Both the position numbers and the translations under genes were made by a program. A DNA stretch of 64,000 nucleotides from Ophioderma brevispina (Eukaryota; Echinodermata; Ophiuroidea; Amphilepidida; Ophiodermatidae): NCBI GenBank assembly GCA_023653785.1, contig JAMKCH010002981.1:1-64000 (forward strand). The letters are read 5' to 3'. The stretch's first letter is position 1. Every line of letters starts with the position of its first letter. The notes below the pieces were generated by a model. That model was not told where the DNA came from. It ran no database searches and was given only the letters and a program-made list of their open reading frames with translations. Positions 1 through 10,062 of the stretch are shown here, in pieces.

Positions 1-420
1 TCAACCACGTTCTGGGTCATTTTCTGTTTTTTAGCATCATATTGAAATGACCCCTAAACGGGTCAATTTCAAATGATCCTAAATATAGTCATCTTTGCCA
101 AAGGAGGTAGTTGAAATCAACTACATTTGGGGTTATTTTCTTTATCAAGATTTTTTTTGCATCCCGATTAACCAAATGACTATTAAATATAGTAATTTTG
201 ACCCCAAAAGGGTTATTTTTCAAAAAGATATATGAACCCCAATATATAGTCATTTCAACCCCAACGGGGTTATTTTTAACCACAATTTGGGGTCAAATTC
301 TTGACCAGATCAGTGGGTCAAATTTGACCCTTTTTTAGTCGGTGCATAATTGACAGTAGCCTGCGGGTCAAAATTGACCCTTTTGTGGTTATTTTTGACC
401 CCGTATATTTAAGTGTGTAG
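1..420. repeat. Imperfect short-period repeat of GGTCAAAATTGACC-like motif
   Basis: The stretch repeats words such as GGGTCAAATTTGACCC, GGTCAAAATTGACCC and ATATAGTCATTT at irregular spacing. The motif is a near palindrome. It shares vocabulary with the larger tandem arrays at 34.5-35.2 kb and 37.15-38.0 kb (GGTCAAAATTGACC), so it may be a distant member of the same repeat class. No coding potential is visible. Confidence 0.5.
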
Positions 421-561
421 ATTGTAAAGAGGACGTCTGGAAGTTTTAAAAACAAACATGCTGCCCCAGTACCCTGCTAAGACAATATTACCCATAGCAA
501 AAAATATTGTTTCGGGTATTCATCGGTTGAGCATCGGATGCTCACCGGAAAAAAATTGCAT

Positions 562-905
562 GCAAATTAGGTGGCTCCCACAAGGTGCCCGTTAGCGGAT
601 GCCCTTTGGGCGCTTGCGCGAACTGAATAGGCTCCCACAAGCTGTCCGCTAGTGGATGTCTTCTGGATGTCCTGTGGGTACCTTCCGGATGCCCCGTGGG
701 TGCCTTTTGGGAACTTCGTGGATTTCTTTAGCATCGGATAACCATCGGGCGAGCATCGGATGACCATCGGGTGAGCATCCGGTGATCATCGGGACATAAA
801 ATGACATGAAAATTAGGTAGCTCCCACAAGGTTCCCGTTAGCGGACGCCCTGTGGGTGCTTGCCGGAATTGAATTGGTTCCCACAACCTGCCCGCTAGTG
901 GATGT
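562..905. repeat. Direct duplication of a ~95-bp block 245 bp apart, with ATCGG-type minisatellite between
   Basis: The block starting ATTAGGTGGCTCCCACAAGG at about 568 recurs at about 813 (ATTAGGTAGCTCCCACAAGG), and both continue through CCCGTTAGCGGA and CCCGCTAGTGGATG. Between them lie four or five ~19-bp units of the type GAGCATCGGATGACCATCGG. This is two copies of a roughly 245-bp unit with an internal minisatellite. The C/G content is higher than in the flanks. Confidence 0.6.
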
Positions 906-1004
906 ATAGTATAGCAATTGGGTTAATTTCGTGTTTGGGTTTACAACCGATGACGCGTTTTTTTTAAATCGTCGTCGTAAGTAGCGTATATGGCATACAG
1001 AAAT

Positions 1005-1100
1005 ATGTGTGCTCGCGCGCGAGTGCGTGTGTGTGTGTGCGTGCGAGCGAGTGCGTGCGTGCGTGTTTGTGGTTGATTGTCCAAGTGACTGTGTGTGTGC
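1005..1100. repeat. (GT)n/(GC)n microsatellite
   Basis: Alternating GCGCGCGAGTGCGTGTGTGTGT grading into repeats of GTGC and GTGT. A purine-pyrimidine alternating tract, imperfect, followed by non-repetitive AT-rich sequence. Confidence 0.8.
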
Positions 1101-1183
1101 ATTATGTGTAAAGATTAGAATTTGAAAGTTATATTTTTCCTCCTCTTTCTAGTATAAAAAGAGATGTCGATGCTTTATACCTG

Positions 1184-1223
1184 ACTAGCGGGAGGCCCGC
1201 GCTTTGCGTGGGCTCCCGCTAGT
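1184..1223. repeat. Strong GC-rich hairpin
   Basis: ACTAGCGGGAGGCCCGCG and GCGTGGGCTCCCGCTAGT form a stem of about 18 bp closed by a short CTTT loop, with one G:T pair. It stands in AT-rich DNA and probably marks the end of a mobile element (Helitron ends and some SINE-like elements carry such hairpins), but no partner end was found, so the class is unassigned. Confidence 0.6.
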
Positions 1224-3240
1224 TGAGTGAACGGAGCGGGGATCACTGATACTGAAGCGATCACTGAAATGAAACACTCTTGCAACGACCACCGCAACCC
1301 AACCCCTCCCCACTGAACTGAAGGAATTCCCCGGTCGTAGCAACTTTGTATTTTAATACACTTTTATTTAATAACTCCAATTCCCTTACCTATCAATCCT
1401 ATAGCCCATGTAGTTACCGAAGGAATCGTCAAATTAATGAATATTTAATCCCGGTGTAAAATTTCCGTATATTTTATTTTTTCTCGTATTTTTTTTAAAT
1501 ATAAAACGCCAATATTAATCCCGTATTAAGTTTCCGTGTATTTTTGCCCCTCAAAAGTGACTCCACGTGGGGCCAGGGTAAGCCGTAATCCCTTTTTTTA
1601 CATATTTTCCTCATAACTCTTCAAACTCCCATATAAGTTTGCTCTCTGCCTCCTGTAGAGGTAGTTTGCAGCATTTGTTTGTAGCTTAAAGCGCACTGGC
1701 ACATTTTCACAAATTGAAATTTCTTCAATTTGCTCTCAAATGATTCTAGGCCCTTGGAACAAGATCATTAATCACACATAAATAACTAATACCCCAAAAC
1801 AATAGGGACATTGATATGAGGATAAAGACATCCAGGTAGTTGTAGGCAACTTTTAAGTTTTCCATAACTTTAATCACAAATGTGTAATATTACATAATAT
1901 TTTTGACTCGTACCTACTCACTGATATTAAAACCAATAGGTCTAGACCGACCAAACAGTGTGCTAGCGTGGGACATGCTCAGCGTGCGTGTATGTGGTTT
2001 AAACGCTATTTCCGTCCTCGTCTGCTGCTAATTTAACGTCGCCCGGCGACGCTAAATTATAACAATCGTTCTTTTTTACCCATAAGGAAGCTGCTTTGGT
2101 CTTATCATTTCGGGTGAGGGCTTTTGTATATAAAAGCCTACAACACATGCAAAAATATTCGATTTTGGCCCAAAATTGAGGGCGCAACTATTTTTCAAAT
2201 GTCCAGTGTCTCTTTAAGCCTATATAGTTCTAATAATTTTCTAAATATTAAACGTAATAGTTCATCCTGTAAATTTTTCCGTATAATGTTTTATTTTTTT
2301 TTCTTCTCAAAACTCTGTGGGGTAACACGTAGTATCCATAACGCCCCCCCCCTCCCTCACACCATCCCGTATTCGTATTTTTTATTCCTCGTAGTTTGCA
2401 GCATATCCTATGGCTTAGGCCTATAATATCTATTTTCTTTCTAAATATTTTAGTTTTTTCTCTCAAATTCTTTGGTAACCCGTAGGTATCCATACAAACG
2501 ACAAACAAAGCGAAATAGATGACGTGTTGTGCTTGGCCGTTTCTTTCTTTCCCCACAACCGTTTGAACTATAAGGAGCCGTTTTTTGCGTTTAAAACCGC
2601 ATATAGCCTGTATACGTATAGTAAGGGAAAAATAATTATTTGTCTGTCGTCTTTTGACTACTGATCCGACGCCCCTTAACCATGTTCCCATCTTCCCATA
2701 TGGTGCTATTGGCACCACAATGGTGGTTCATTCTATAGCCCAATTATTAGTATACTTCAATTTGCTTTTTTCCCATTCCCTCCTAGGGAAATTGTTTTCG
2801 AGAACTCCTCCTGCGCGCCGCGTCTGACATCGTCAAAATTCACTTTTGAGAACTATCGGCAATTAGTTCAAGAAACACTGTTGCTTTAGGGTTTTTGTAT
2901 GCTTTTAGAAACACTGTTTTGCTCTATTATATATTAAACAATTAGAGATTGAATTTTCCTAATATGTTTTGTAAAACTTAGAGATCAACAAGCAAAATTA
3001 TTTTTTTCGAGATATAGAATTTTAAAGCCGCACAATTAAATATTGCGCTTGAAAAAAAAAAAAACATGAAATACATAAGAGAACAATAAATTTCGCTGGC
3101 GAAAGTTGCTTTTGACCCATAAAATTTGAACGGAAGCTCGGATTGTTGTCAAACAAAAAGCAAAGAAAGGTAATTTGTCCTATCCTTTCAATTTGCATTT
3201 GTATTTGTAGCTTACCCCCTTAATGTTTTTCAATTCATAC
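1224..3240. other. Intergenic/intronic AT-rich DNA, no gene seen
   Basis: No coding segment could be supported. Words such as AACTCTGTGGGGTAACACGTAGTATCCAT (near 2,310) and a similar one near 2,465, plus repeated GTAGTTTGCAGCAT (1,655 and 2,390), show decayed repeated sequence. The 156-codon minus-strand frame at 2,248-2,718 has no domain signature and is low in complexity at its end. Confidence 0.4.
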
Positions 3241-3344
3241 CGTCGTTGTACCATCTCCGCTGTCCTCGCTTCTAAATATGACAACTAACTTCACGTCAAA
3301 CTCTCGACCAAGGTCGATTTGAAGCCACGGGTCTGTAATATCAT
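3241..3344 (-). CDS. Exon of F5/8 type C (discoidin/galactose-binding) domain protein
   Basis: A 104-nt minus-strand segment is bounded by an acceptor (TTTCTCTTTGCAG) and a donor (ACG|GTATGA). Read in phase 1 it encodes 34 residues without a stop, including DPWLQIDLGREFDVKLVV. The PWLQIDLG stretch followed by V..VVI is the central strand signature of F5/8 type C domains, which bind carbohydrate, phospholipid or collagen outside the cell. The exon covers only part of a domain of about 150 residues, so neighbouring exons must exist; none adjacent was found. It lies 950 bp downstream of a putative terminal exon (4,298-4,506) on the same strand. It may belong to a different transcript, or the stop there may not be used. 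The domain call rests on the motif alone. Confidence 0.5.
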
Positions 3345-3856
3345 CTGCAAAGAGAAATACGGGGTTTCAATGACAAGGAAAAAGAAAGAAAGGAAAACAG
3401 CAAGAGACAGACAACATGACAACATGGGTGGTCATATTCAGTGCAATAAGCAGTGGCCGCGCTGGGGGTGGGATACCTGCTGACGAGAAGAACCCACCTT
3501 TGTGGTACTGTTCGTCCAAAAATAAAGGGTCTCCCAACAGCCCAGATGGCGTCTGAAAATCTCCAAAAAGGTGAAATTGCCCACTACGTGTCCAATAGCA
3601 ATGATATGATGGTTGTAAAATACAGGGAAGCAAATGACCTAACTTCAGGACAACCAAAGATTGTCCATATGTTGTCCACGATGCACGACACCAGTCCCAG
3701 TCCACAAGCGGCTGATGCCAATACCATGACATCAGAATCCGGAGAAGAAATTATGCCAAAATCCGGCTGAGGTAATTGAATAGATGGGTGTGCAGGATTA
3801 GTTTTTAGTCAACTCTGGAATTTCTTGACATTCCATCAAATCTTGGTCTACATTAA

Positions 3857-4145
3857 AGGTCCCAGGAAATGCAAATAGAATTGATGTGGTTTATGTCAAG
3901 TCTACAAGGAGGGGCGAGAAAGCATTCGATATTTGGGTTGATGACATCATTAGTGACTATTGATTTTTCAGAGAGTAATAGAAAATTCCAGGTGACTGGT
4001 GTGAATCTATTCATGGCACTGACTGAAAATCAATAGTTTCGCTAATGATGTCACTGGTAGTGTATTCTTTTTGTGGCCCTGTTTATTGGAATGGAATGCC
4101 CCGTAAAGATTTGGACTAGGTTTATCATCTCATTTCCTGGGACCT
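3857..4145. mobile_element. TTAA-type (piggyBac-like) MITE, family 1, copy 1
   Basis: A 289-bp element has perfect 15-bp terminal inverted repeats, AGGTCCCAGGAAATG at 3,857-3,871 and CATTTCCTGGGACCT at 4,131-4,145. TTAA flanks both sides (3,853-3,856 and 4,146-4,149). TTAA duplication is the hallmark of piggyBac-type transposition. It has no coding capacity. A second, decayed copy begins at 53,743. On the minus strand the element supplies an AATAAA at 4,087-4,082, about 210 nt after the stop of the putative terminal exon at 4,298. Confidence 0.8.
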
Positions 4146-4297
4146 TTAAATGCACAGCATTTGGATGCCTATGGCCGATGTTGCAAACAGAACGAGTCTG
4201 CCAATAATCCTGGTACACTTTTGCAATTTGGACTCTTTGGATATTTCATCTCTCACAGCTTTCTTCAGCGGTTTGTTAACTCGTCTTTGTCTTTGGA

Positions 4298-4506
4298 CTA
4301 GTAATTGTCGTTGGCATGAGTGAAAATAGCATAGTTATACACAAATGGCGAAGGCGCATCTTTACTTGATACAAACAACCGACCTCCTTCTTCATCCAGT
4401 CCTGCCATCTCGATTTCTTCCGTCGAAGGAGCCCTGCCAGATATAACAACAGTTTTTGAAATCCAGAGGCAAATCGTTCCTATATTTGGAAGCTCTTTGC
4501 TTGGTC
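4298..4506 (-). CDS. Putative terminal exon with tail-like C-terminus
   Basis: The segment follows an acceptor (TATATGAATTTCAG) and runs 68 codons to a TAG with no internal stop, entering in phase 1. The residues are of mixed, coding-like composition: a hydrophobic patch near residues 8-22 (IGTICLWISKTVVI), then an acidic part (STEEIEMAGLDEEGG), ending in YNYAIFTHANDNY. This resembles the cytoplasmic tail of a membrane receptor, but I recognise no family. It lies on the same strand as the exon candidates at 30.3, 18.1 and 17.8 kb and could be their last exon. The preceding known exon ends in phase 0, so at least one exon is missing in between. A possible internal donor (CAA|GTAAAG) exists. 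Not verified by homology. Confidence 0.4.
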
Positions 4507-5547
4507 CTGAAATTCATATACAAGTAGAAAAACTACAACTAAAAATCATATTAATTCGCTTCTATCTTTGCTGTTTTAAACTCTTTTGATTGTTGTTAGT
4601 TTTAAACTCGCCATGTTTTGTTTTGTTTTTTGCTAGAATAAAAAACACAACAACAAGATGAATGGCCAGTCCCTTTAAATAAAACCGAGGAGAATTGACA
4701 AGAAGGCTAACGCTGGAACCCAAACGCAGGTCCCTTTTTGGCTGTGCTGGTCCAGATTTATTCCTCTAGGGACGTTAGGGATTTTAGTCATATCCTCAAA
4801 TTTGAATATTGCCCCCAAAATATTTTTCTTTTCTTCATGGTTCTAATGCATGTATGAGGTATTTTGTTTCAATTTTGTCTCAATTTGTCCTATTATCAAA
4901 AGCGTCCTCGTCGACCCTGGTAGAGTATTACCATGCAGTTTTATTCGGTGTTCTCCTCTTATATCAGGGGTGTCCAACCTTTTTGAAGCAGGGGTCGCAT
5001 TGGATGAACCCACAACCATTTCGGGCCGCAACATTTAATTCTAGGTCTCTCAAGTGTGATTTAGACGTGCTAATGGAAGTATAGCTCATATCTATACGCA
5101 GCATTTCCAAAAAGGCCCCAATGACCTAGTATTTAGCATATTGGTTACTGTCTATTGTTGTAACTTCTCTTTTCTCTCCTCTTCAATGAACACATAGGGG
5201 CCAATGTGGGGGGGACCGGGGAGGGCAAAGGGGTTGAAAAACAAAATGGCGGCATATGGGGAGGGAAGGGGACGAGGTTCCCACAAATGTGCAGGAAAAG
5301 GTTGGGTGGCAGCAGACTGATGCATTTGGACTAATGTTCCAAAATGTTTAAAAAGAAATAAATACAAAATTGATTTCTATTGAAATAAAGCAAAACACCG
5401 ATCTTTTCATAAAACATCTTACTAATTTACGATTTAATGTAACCCAAAAGAACAAGTTTGATAACGTGTTCTGGGAAGTATCTCGCGCGCCGCATGAGAG
5501 CTCTCACGGGGCCGCAATGGCCTGCGGCGGCAAGGTTGGAACCCCTG

Positions 5548-5765
5548 CAGTGGCGGGGCGCCAGACCTCTTTTCTGTGGGGGGCCAAACGGGGGGGGGGG
5601 TAAAGTGAAATCTTGGGGGGTGGGGTGCCCAAATGTGACATTCTGGGGTGGGCAAACTATGGAAAATTGGAAATTTTTATCAACCAATTGTTGGCCAAAT
5701 CACTGCTGATTTTTGGCCCCAAATCAATTAATTTTGCCGCCAAATCCTTCATTTTCTTTCGACCA

Positions 5766-5798
<33 letters not shown>

Positions 5799-5832
5799 AG
5801 TTCCCCCAGTGCCCCCCTGCTCGCCGCCACTG
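5548..5832. mobile_element. Second MITE nested in the right end of the hAT-like element
   Basis: It starts CAGTGGCGGGGCGCC and ends GCTCGCCGCCACTG, giving inverted ends CAGTGGCGG. The flanking octamers AACCCCTG (5,540-5,547) and CGCCCCTG (5,833-5,840) match at 6 of 8 positions and are the likely target duplication. This explains why the outer element appears to have two right ends. The interior is low in complexity and holds a 31-base G run. Confidence 0.7.
5766..5796 (+). repeat. Poly(G) run of 31 bases
   Basis: An uninterrupted run of G inside the nested MITE. Similar C or G runs occur in other repeats of the window (19,056; 26,056; 27,029; 36,880; 47,648; 55,269). They create long spurious glycine or proline frames, which should not be called genes. 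Confidence 0.95.
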
Positions 5833-6059
5833 CGCCCCTGTCTTATATCCTATCCATATCCTCCCATGAAACTTTCCATTTAGACTCACTCATTTTGTTT
5901 TTTATTTACTTTTACGGTTTTTTAATAGTTCAAAATTTTGCAGTTGTTATATTGATTTGATCAGCTGTCTACCCTGTCTGTCATATAAATCTATAAAATC
6001 TATAAAATATAGATTGTAGGATAAGGAGGGTTTTCGGTGGTGGAAACATTCGAGATTCA

Positions 6060-6675
6060 TCCCGGTCCCCGTTCCCGGGGGGGGGGGGGGTGGCGTGGGC
6101 GGGATCCGCTTTTAACTGAATTGGTTGCATAAAATGTCCCAAAATTTAGAGAACGATTGACAAGAATGTATACTTTTTGGTGATCGGATGTTCAAAGTAT
6201 AAATAATGGACCATTTAAAGGGGTTAGTGGTACGCTGTTAAAACAAAAAAGGAAGGGTCAATTTTTTATTTACCCAAGAGAAAGGGTGTTTTCCCCGTTG
6301 GGTTGGGGGGTATGGTGGGAAATATTGGGATGGTTGTATGGTTGTGTTATGGGATTGGATGTTTAAAAGGTGATGAGAAATGCGGGGGGGGTCGGGTGGA
6401 GGGGGGGTAGAAGTCAAGTTATGGCCTGTGGGGGTGGTTGGGGTTTGTGGCTGGGTAGATAATTACCTATAATGGTTTCAGGTGTATGATAGGTGTAAAG
6501 TGGATGAGTGGTGTTTTGAGTAGAAGCGGGGGGAGTTATGGGAGATGGGAATGTACGGCAGAGGTTATGTTGGTGAGAGGGGGCATGGGGGGGTTAACTT
6601 ATGAGTGATTGGAGGTGTTGATTAGGTGGGGGTGTAGTTGGGGGGGTGTGAATGGGCGGTGGTGGTGAATGTCGA
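6060..6675 (+). other. C-poor, G/T-rich strand-asymmetric stretch
   Basis: For about 600 bases the + strand is made almost wholly of G, T and A, with many GGGG and GTGGTTGGGG blocks and very few C. The flanks return to normal composition near 6,680. No reading frame, tandem unit or known repeat is recognisable. Confidence 0.6.
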
Positions 6676-6827
6676 AATCGGATTAAGTAGTTAATTTTTT
6701 CGAAGTCCTGGAATCCATACTGCGTACGAGTACGGCCCGATTCCATCGGTTTCAAATCACCCACTGGGGCTTTCTGCGTGTCCGTTCCGTGCTATTAATT
6801 TTCCCAACTTTATTGTTGTTCCAACAT

Positions 6828-7046
6828 CTACCCACCAATAAGTTCCTCTCTGGGAGCAACTACCCTACCCTTGCCTGCAGGTATGTGTCGAAATGCACGA
6901 GGCACTCTGATTTTGTCATTCAAGATCAAACTGTACCAATCGTAGTAATTGATTCCGGTTCCTAACGCTAAGCCTTTTCTGATCTCAATGTTCATACTGG
7001 AACGCTCGTTCCATATTCCAATAAAACATCCAATTGGTTGGACCAT
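6828..7046 (-). CDS. Coding-like segment of unknown family
   Basis: An open frame of 72 codons from an ATG at 7,046 (context ATCATGG) to TAG at 6,828. The frame stays open eight codons further upstream. Composition is balanced and protein-like, with IWNERSSMNIEIRKGLALG, NYYDWYSLILNDKIRVP and GKGRVVAPREELIGG. I recognise no domain. No convincing acceptor lies just upstream, where a SINE ends at 7,071, so the SINE may have cut off the 5' part. It could be an exon remnant of the minus-strand gene or a piece of a mobile element. Confidence 0.3.
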   Translation of the reverse strand: MVQPIGCFIGIWNERSSMNIEIRKGLALGTGINYYDWYSLILNDKIRVPRAFRHIPAGKGRVVAPREELIGG

Positions 7047-7070
7047 GATATTGAGCGTGATTTGATATCA

Positions 7071-7350
7071 GTTTATTATTTATTTATTTTAACATTCGGC
7101 CATATGCACTAAATTCAGGGACGCCTCTAAACAGCGGAGAAAGATTATTGGGAATAAGTCTGGATTTTTAGATGCAGGAGGACCCGAATTTCCTCTGAGA
7201 ACACTTGCGAGACGAGTTGGATCGGCAACCAAAATCACAATACGACTCTGGCTCGAACTCTGGCTCGACGTCTGGCTATATGCCGGGAATCGAACCCGGG
7301 TCCATCGATTAAAGGTACGACTCGAACCGCTAAAACCAACTGCCCTCGCC
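7071..7350 (-). mobile_element. tRNA-derived SINE
   Basis: On the minus strand a tRNA-like head starts GGCGAGGGCAGTTGGTTTTA with a pol III A-box-like GCAGTTGGTTTTAGCGG and a strong B box GGTTCGATTCC (7,297-7,287) within CCCGGGTTCGATTCCCGG. A unique body of about 190 bp follows and ends in an AAATAAATAAATAATAA tail at 7,090-7,071. The acceptor stem does not pair, so this is not a functional tRNA gene. No clear target duplication was found. Confidence 0.65.
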
Positions 7351-8020
7351 TATTAATGAAACTTTGCTTGCCGAAATGACCCAGTATCATAGGCGAAATG
7401 CACCCACCAGCCTATGATTTCCATCCAACCTCCACTGAAATATGATAAACATGGTGGAATTGGTTTTCTCTTAAAAAAAATTAAATCCCTTCCCGTTTTG
7501 AACATCTCCTTTTGAATATAGTCGTGATTTGTTGCGAGTATCGCACACTCTGTCCGTGTACCACTGGCCTTCTTCTTACTTCCCAGTTCTTGACTAAGGT
7601 TTCGAAGCCATTTTCTGATGAATTTGTACTAACTTCTGGTCGATTGGTCTTCTCTCGACTTTTTCATGTGTCAAATGTTGATACTCCCCTACCCACACAT
7701 AAAAACGGTCACACCCTGATTTAGTGATAACTCAATTTGATGACGATATTGTTCATAACTGTCCTGGTCCATCCTATGTGGTATTCGGACCATCACATTC
7801 TCATGTGCTATGTTCGGTATTTACAACCTCATCCGATGAAGGTTGTAAAACCCTCGAGTGATTTTCGTAATCTTGACAGATTGGTTGATTAATTAAAAAT
7901 CTCGGTCCTCAAGTGATCTTCTCGTGCAGTTTCCTGTTGATTGTATGATCCTGTACAAACCCTGATTATTATGATTACCATTACATCTTCTGTTCTAGTT
8001 AACTTTGCCCTATTGTCCAT
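7351..8020. other. No gene seen
   Basis: AT-rich sequence with short frames only. Phrases such as CTCATCCGATGAAGGTTGTAA near 7,830 look like decayed repeat, but no family was identified. Confidence 0.35.
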
Positions 8021-8029
8021 AGGAGCATT

Positions 8030-8900
8030 CCATCAGGACTCGCCTTCCTTGGTGTTAAGTAAGAGTCCACCAGGAGAGGCGGGTTCGGAGGCTTCTTGAG
8101 AGTAGATGGCGCAAATCACGTTCTGATGCAGAACAATTCGCCAATTGCCAATATCAAATCATTGCCAAATTGTATTGAGAAGGCGTGAGTTCGTTATAAC
8201 TTTTGATCACTCTTTCTCTGTTTCCGGGTTGAGAAATGTAACAGATACAAATCCTTCTTTATGTGTATAAGAAGTTCTCTGTTCATGACAGGCTCGGACG
8301 GATCTATCCAGGCTCCTGCATTCATGTCGCAAGCTCATATTTTGTCTATTCTTTGTCCGCGCCCTGTCCGATATCCATGTTTTTGGTTCCCTAGACAGGC
8401 TACTGGTACACAGATCAGGGTGGCGGTAACAGTGGCCTGCGAGTTGCAAGCAGCAAAACCCTTCCTCTTGTTTGCTAACCTTATGCTCCACCCTTAGATA
8501 GTTCACATAAAAAACAGAGTTTTTAGCATTTCCGGTGTAACAGCCATTGAGAGACCTCTCCAGAACTGGGGTTAATGACCATACTTCGCACCGTTGCTGT
8601 GAAGAAGCTCACGTTTACTTGTCGGGACATGGGATTGTCCATATGTTGGTTCCTATTTTGAAGGGCTTTCCATGCAAGTGCTGCCTTCCTGATTTTGATA
8701 TCGGCTTCTGTGGATTCTACCAATGATCCAAGGTATTTGAAGGCATCGACACCTTCAGAACTTCTACTGCACGGTTCTCAGTGCCTCATGGTCAGGTTTT
8801 ATGCATGTCAATTACCTCTGTCTTTTTGGCATTTCCAAGCAAAGCCCATCTTATTGCATTCTCTTTCTACCCTCCCAGAGTAATTCTGGCATGCTGAATC
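8030..8900 (-). mobile_element. RTE-like LINE, 3' end of reverse transcriptase ORF
   Basis: Minus-strand frames show the region behind the RT palm of RTE-like LINEs: VDAFKYLGSLVESTEADIKI, then RKAALAWKALQNRN and VNVSFFTATVRSM. After frameshifts come CCLQLAGHCYRHPDL and LSREPKTWI, and a final part decaying near 8,050. The order of motifs matches the C-terminal part of RTE ORF2. Several stops and shifts show it is dead. It is truncated at 5' near 8,900. The following 90 bp lead into a MITE at 8,995. Confidence 0.75.
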
Positions 8901-8994
8901 TGGATTATACGAGTCCGTAGCTATCGGACTAGCTCTCATTTATGTGACATATTGAAAGAGCAACAAGGGATGACCAAAATGAATATTTTGCCCA

Positions 8995-9354
8995 CACTTA
9001 CAAAATTTCCGTAATTAGAAAACAGATTTTCTCGTAATTTAACTGAAAAATCTTTTTTTAGAAAACAATAAAAATAAAAACAAAAACTAAAAATAGCTAA
9101 AAATGTTAATTTAACGGAAAGATTTTCAAAATTTCTGGGCAGCAATATTTACGGACTTTTTTTTTGGTTCCGTAATTTTAAATTACGGAAAACTTTCTGT
9201 TAAAATACATATTTTTTTCCATAATAGGAGACAAATGTCTGAACATTACTGCAAAGTTTCCGTTAATTGACGAAATATCTGTAAATTTACCCTAAAAATG
9301 CCTGGAAATACTGCTGCCAGAAATTTCCGTAATTTACGTAAATTTTTTAACTTG
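8995..9354 (+). mobile_element. TTCCGTAA-type MITE, copy a
   Basis: It begins ACAAAATTTCCGTAATTA and ends AAATTTCCGTAATTTACGTA plus a T-rich end. The interior has GGTTCCGTAATTT, GGGCAGCAATATTTACGG and ACTGCTGCCAGAAATTTCCG. Copies b (14,285) and c (14,905) share the same order of words. The consensus end is CACTGTTAAAATTTCCGTAA in both orientations. Non-coding. Confidence 0.7.
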
Positions 9355-9540
9355 TCAAGGCCCAGCACTGTTGCACAGTGATACAAAGAGTTGGTACAGT
9401 TTAAACTACAGCTGGTCATGTGTTTTCGGATCATATTGCGCCAAAGTCCCTCTACAATTTTGAAATATTTCAAAATATAATACTTTATTGTCTAGGTCTT
9501 GCTCTTTCATTTATACCTTTCTTGTAAAAAAGCGTGTAAA

Positions 9541-9693
9541 ATGGCTGAGAGAGAACGCCCGAAGACGCAAAACCCCCAAAACCAAAAGCTGCAGTTGGAT
9601 TTTTCAATGGGGCACTGTCCACGAAGTGACTTCTTCGTATACACTTCGAATGAAAGCGCCGCTCAATCCTACTATCATTACTTTGAATGGTGA
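9541..9693 (+). CDS. Small ORF of unknown function
   Basis: An ATG in good context (GTAAAATGGCT) opens a 50-codon frame, MAERERPKTQNPQNQKLQLD and onward, ending YYHYFEW before TGA at 9,691. The N-terminus is basic and polar. It could be a first exon, a small protein or chance. No domain, no promoter and no homologue could be judged. Confidence 0.2.
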   Translation: MAERERPKTQNPQNQKLQLDFSMGHCPRSDFFVYTSNESAAQSYYHYFEW

Positions 9694-10062
9694 CGTCTAT
9701 TGGTGATAGCAGCCTCGGGGAGATTGTTTTTTTTTAGAGAAATTCTGCAATATGTGGGTCTATGACGTTCGAGAGATTTCTTTGACCTCAAGTGAGTCAC
9801 AATTTGATGGCGCGCAATGATATGGTAAAATCCTGGTATTGGTCCCTCGGCTATCGGAGCTGACAACAAAATTTGAATAAGACTTGAGAGAATGTTCCGT
9901 TGTCTTCCATGTGGTGTTGGGTTTTGCTTAGCATGTTGGCGCCATTATTCATCACAGAAATTGAGGGTTGAAAAGTACTCCTAACTCAACTCCGTAGACT
10001 ATGCGCGTATATAACTGACTAGTGAGATCTACTATCTATGTGTGTCGTAAGTACTACTTAGA

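Larger units (their letters stand above)
4965..5840. mobile_element. hAT-like non-autonomous element with 8-bp target duplication
   Basis: The left end CAGGGGTGTCCAACCTTTTT is typical of hAT termini. Its partner CAAGGTTGGAACCCCTG ends at 5,547 and recurs as CCCCTG at 5,840 because a second element interrupts the right end. The 8-bp target TCTTATAT is present just outside both ends (4,957-4,964 and 5,841-5,848). The interior has no transposase. The right subterminal region (5,480-5,530) is GC-rich. Confidence 0.8.

Noticed and set aside
2248..2718. 156-codon minus-strand frame
   Set aside because: No motif, rich in K and I from AT-rich DNA, glycine run from a C run; overlapped by a plus frame; no splice or promoter support.
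5427..5960. Several overlapping frames in the G-rich MITE
   Set aside because: They arise from the GC-rich ends of the hAT-like element and the poly(G) run.
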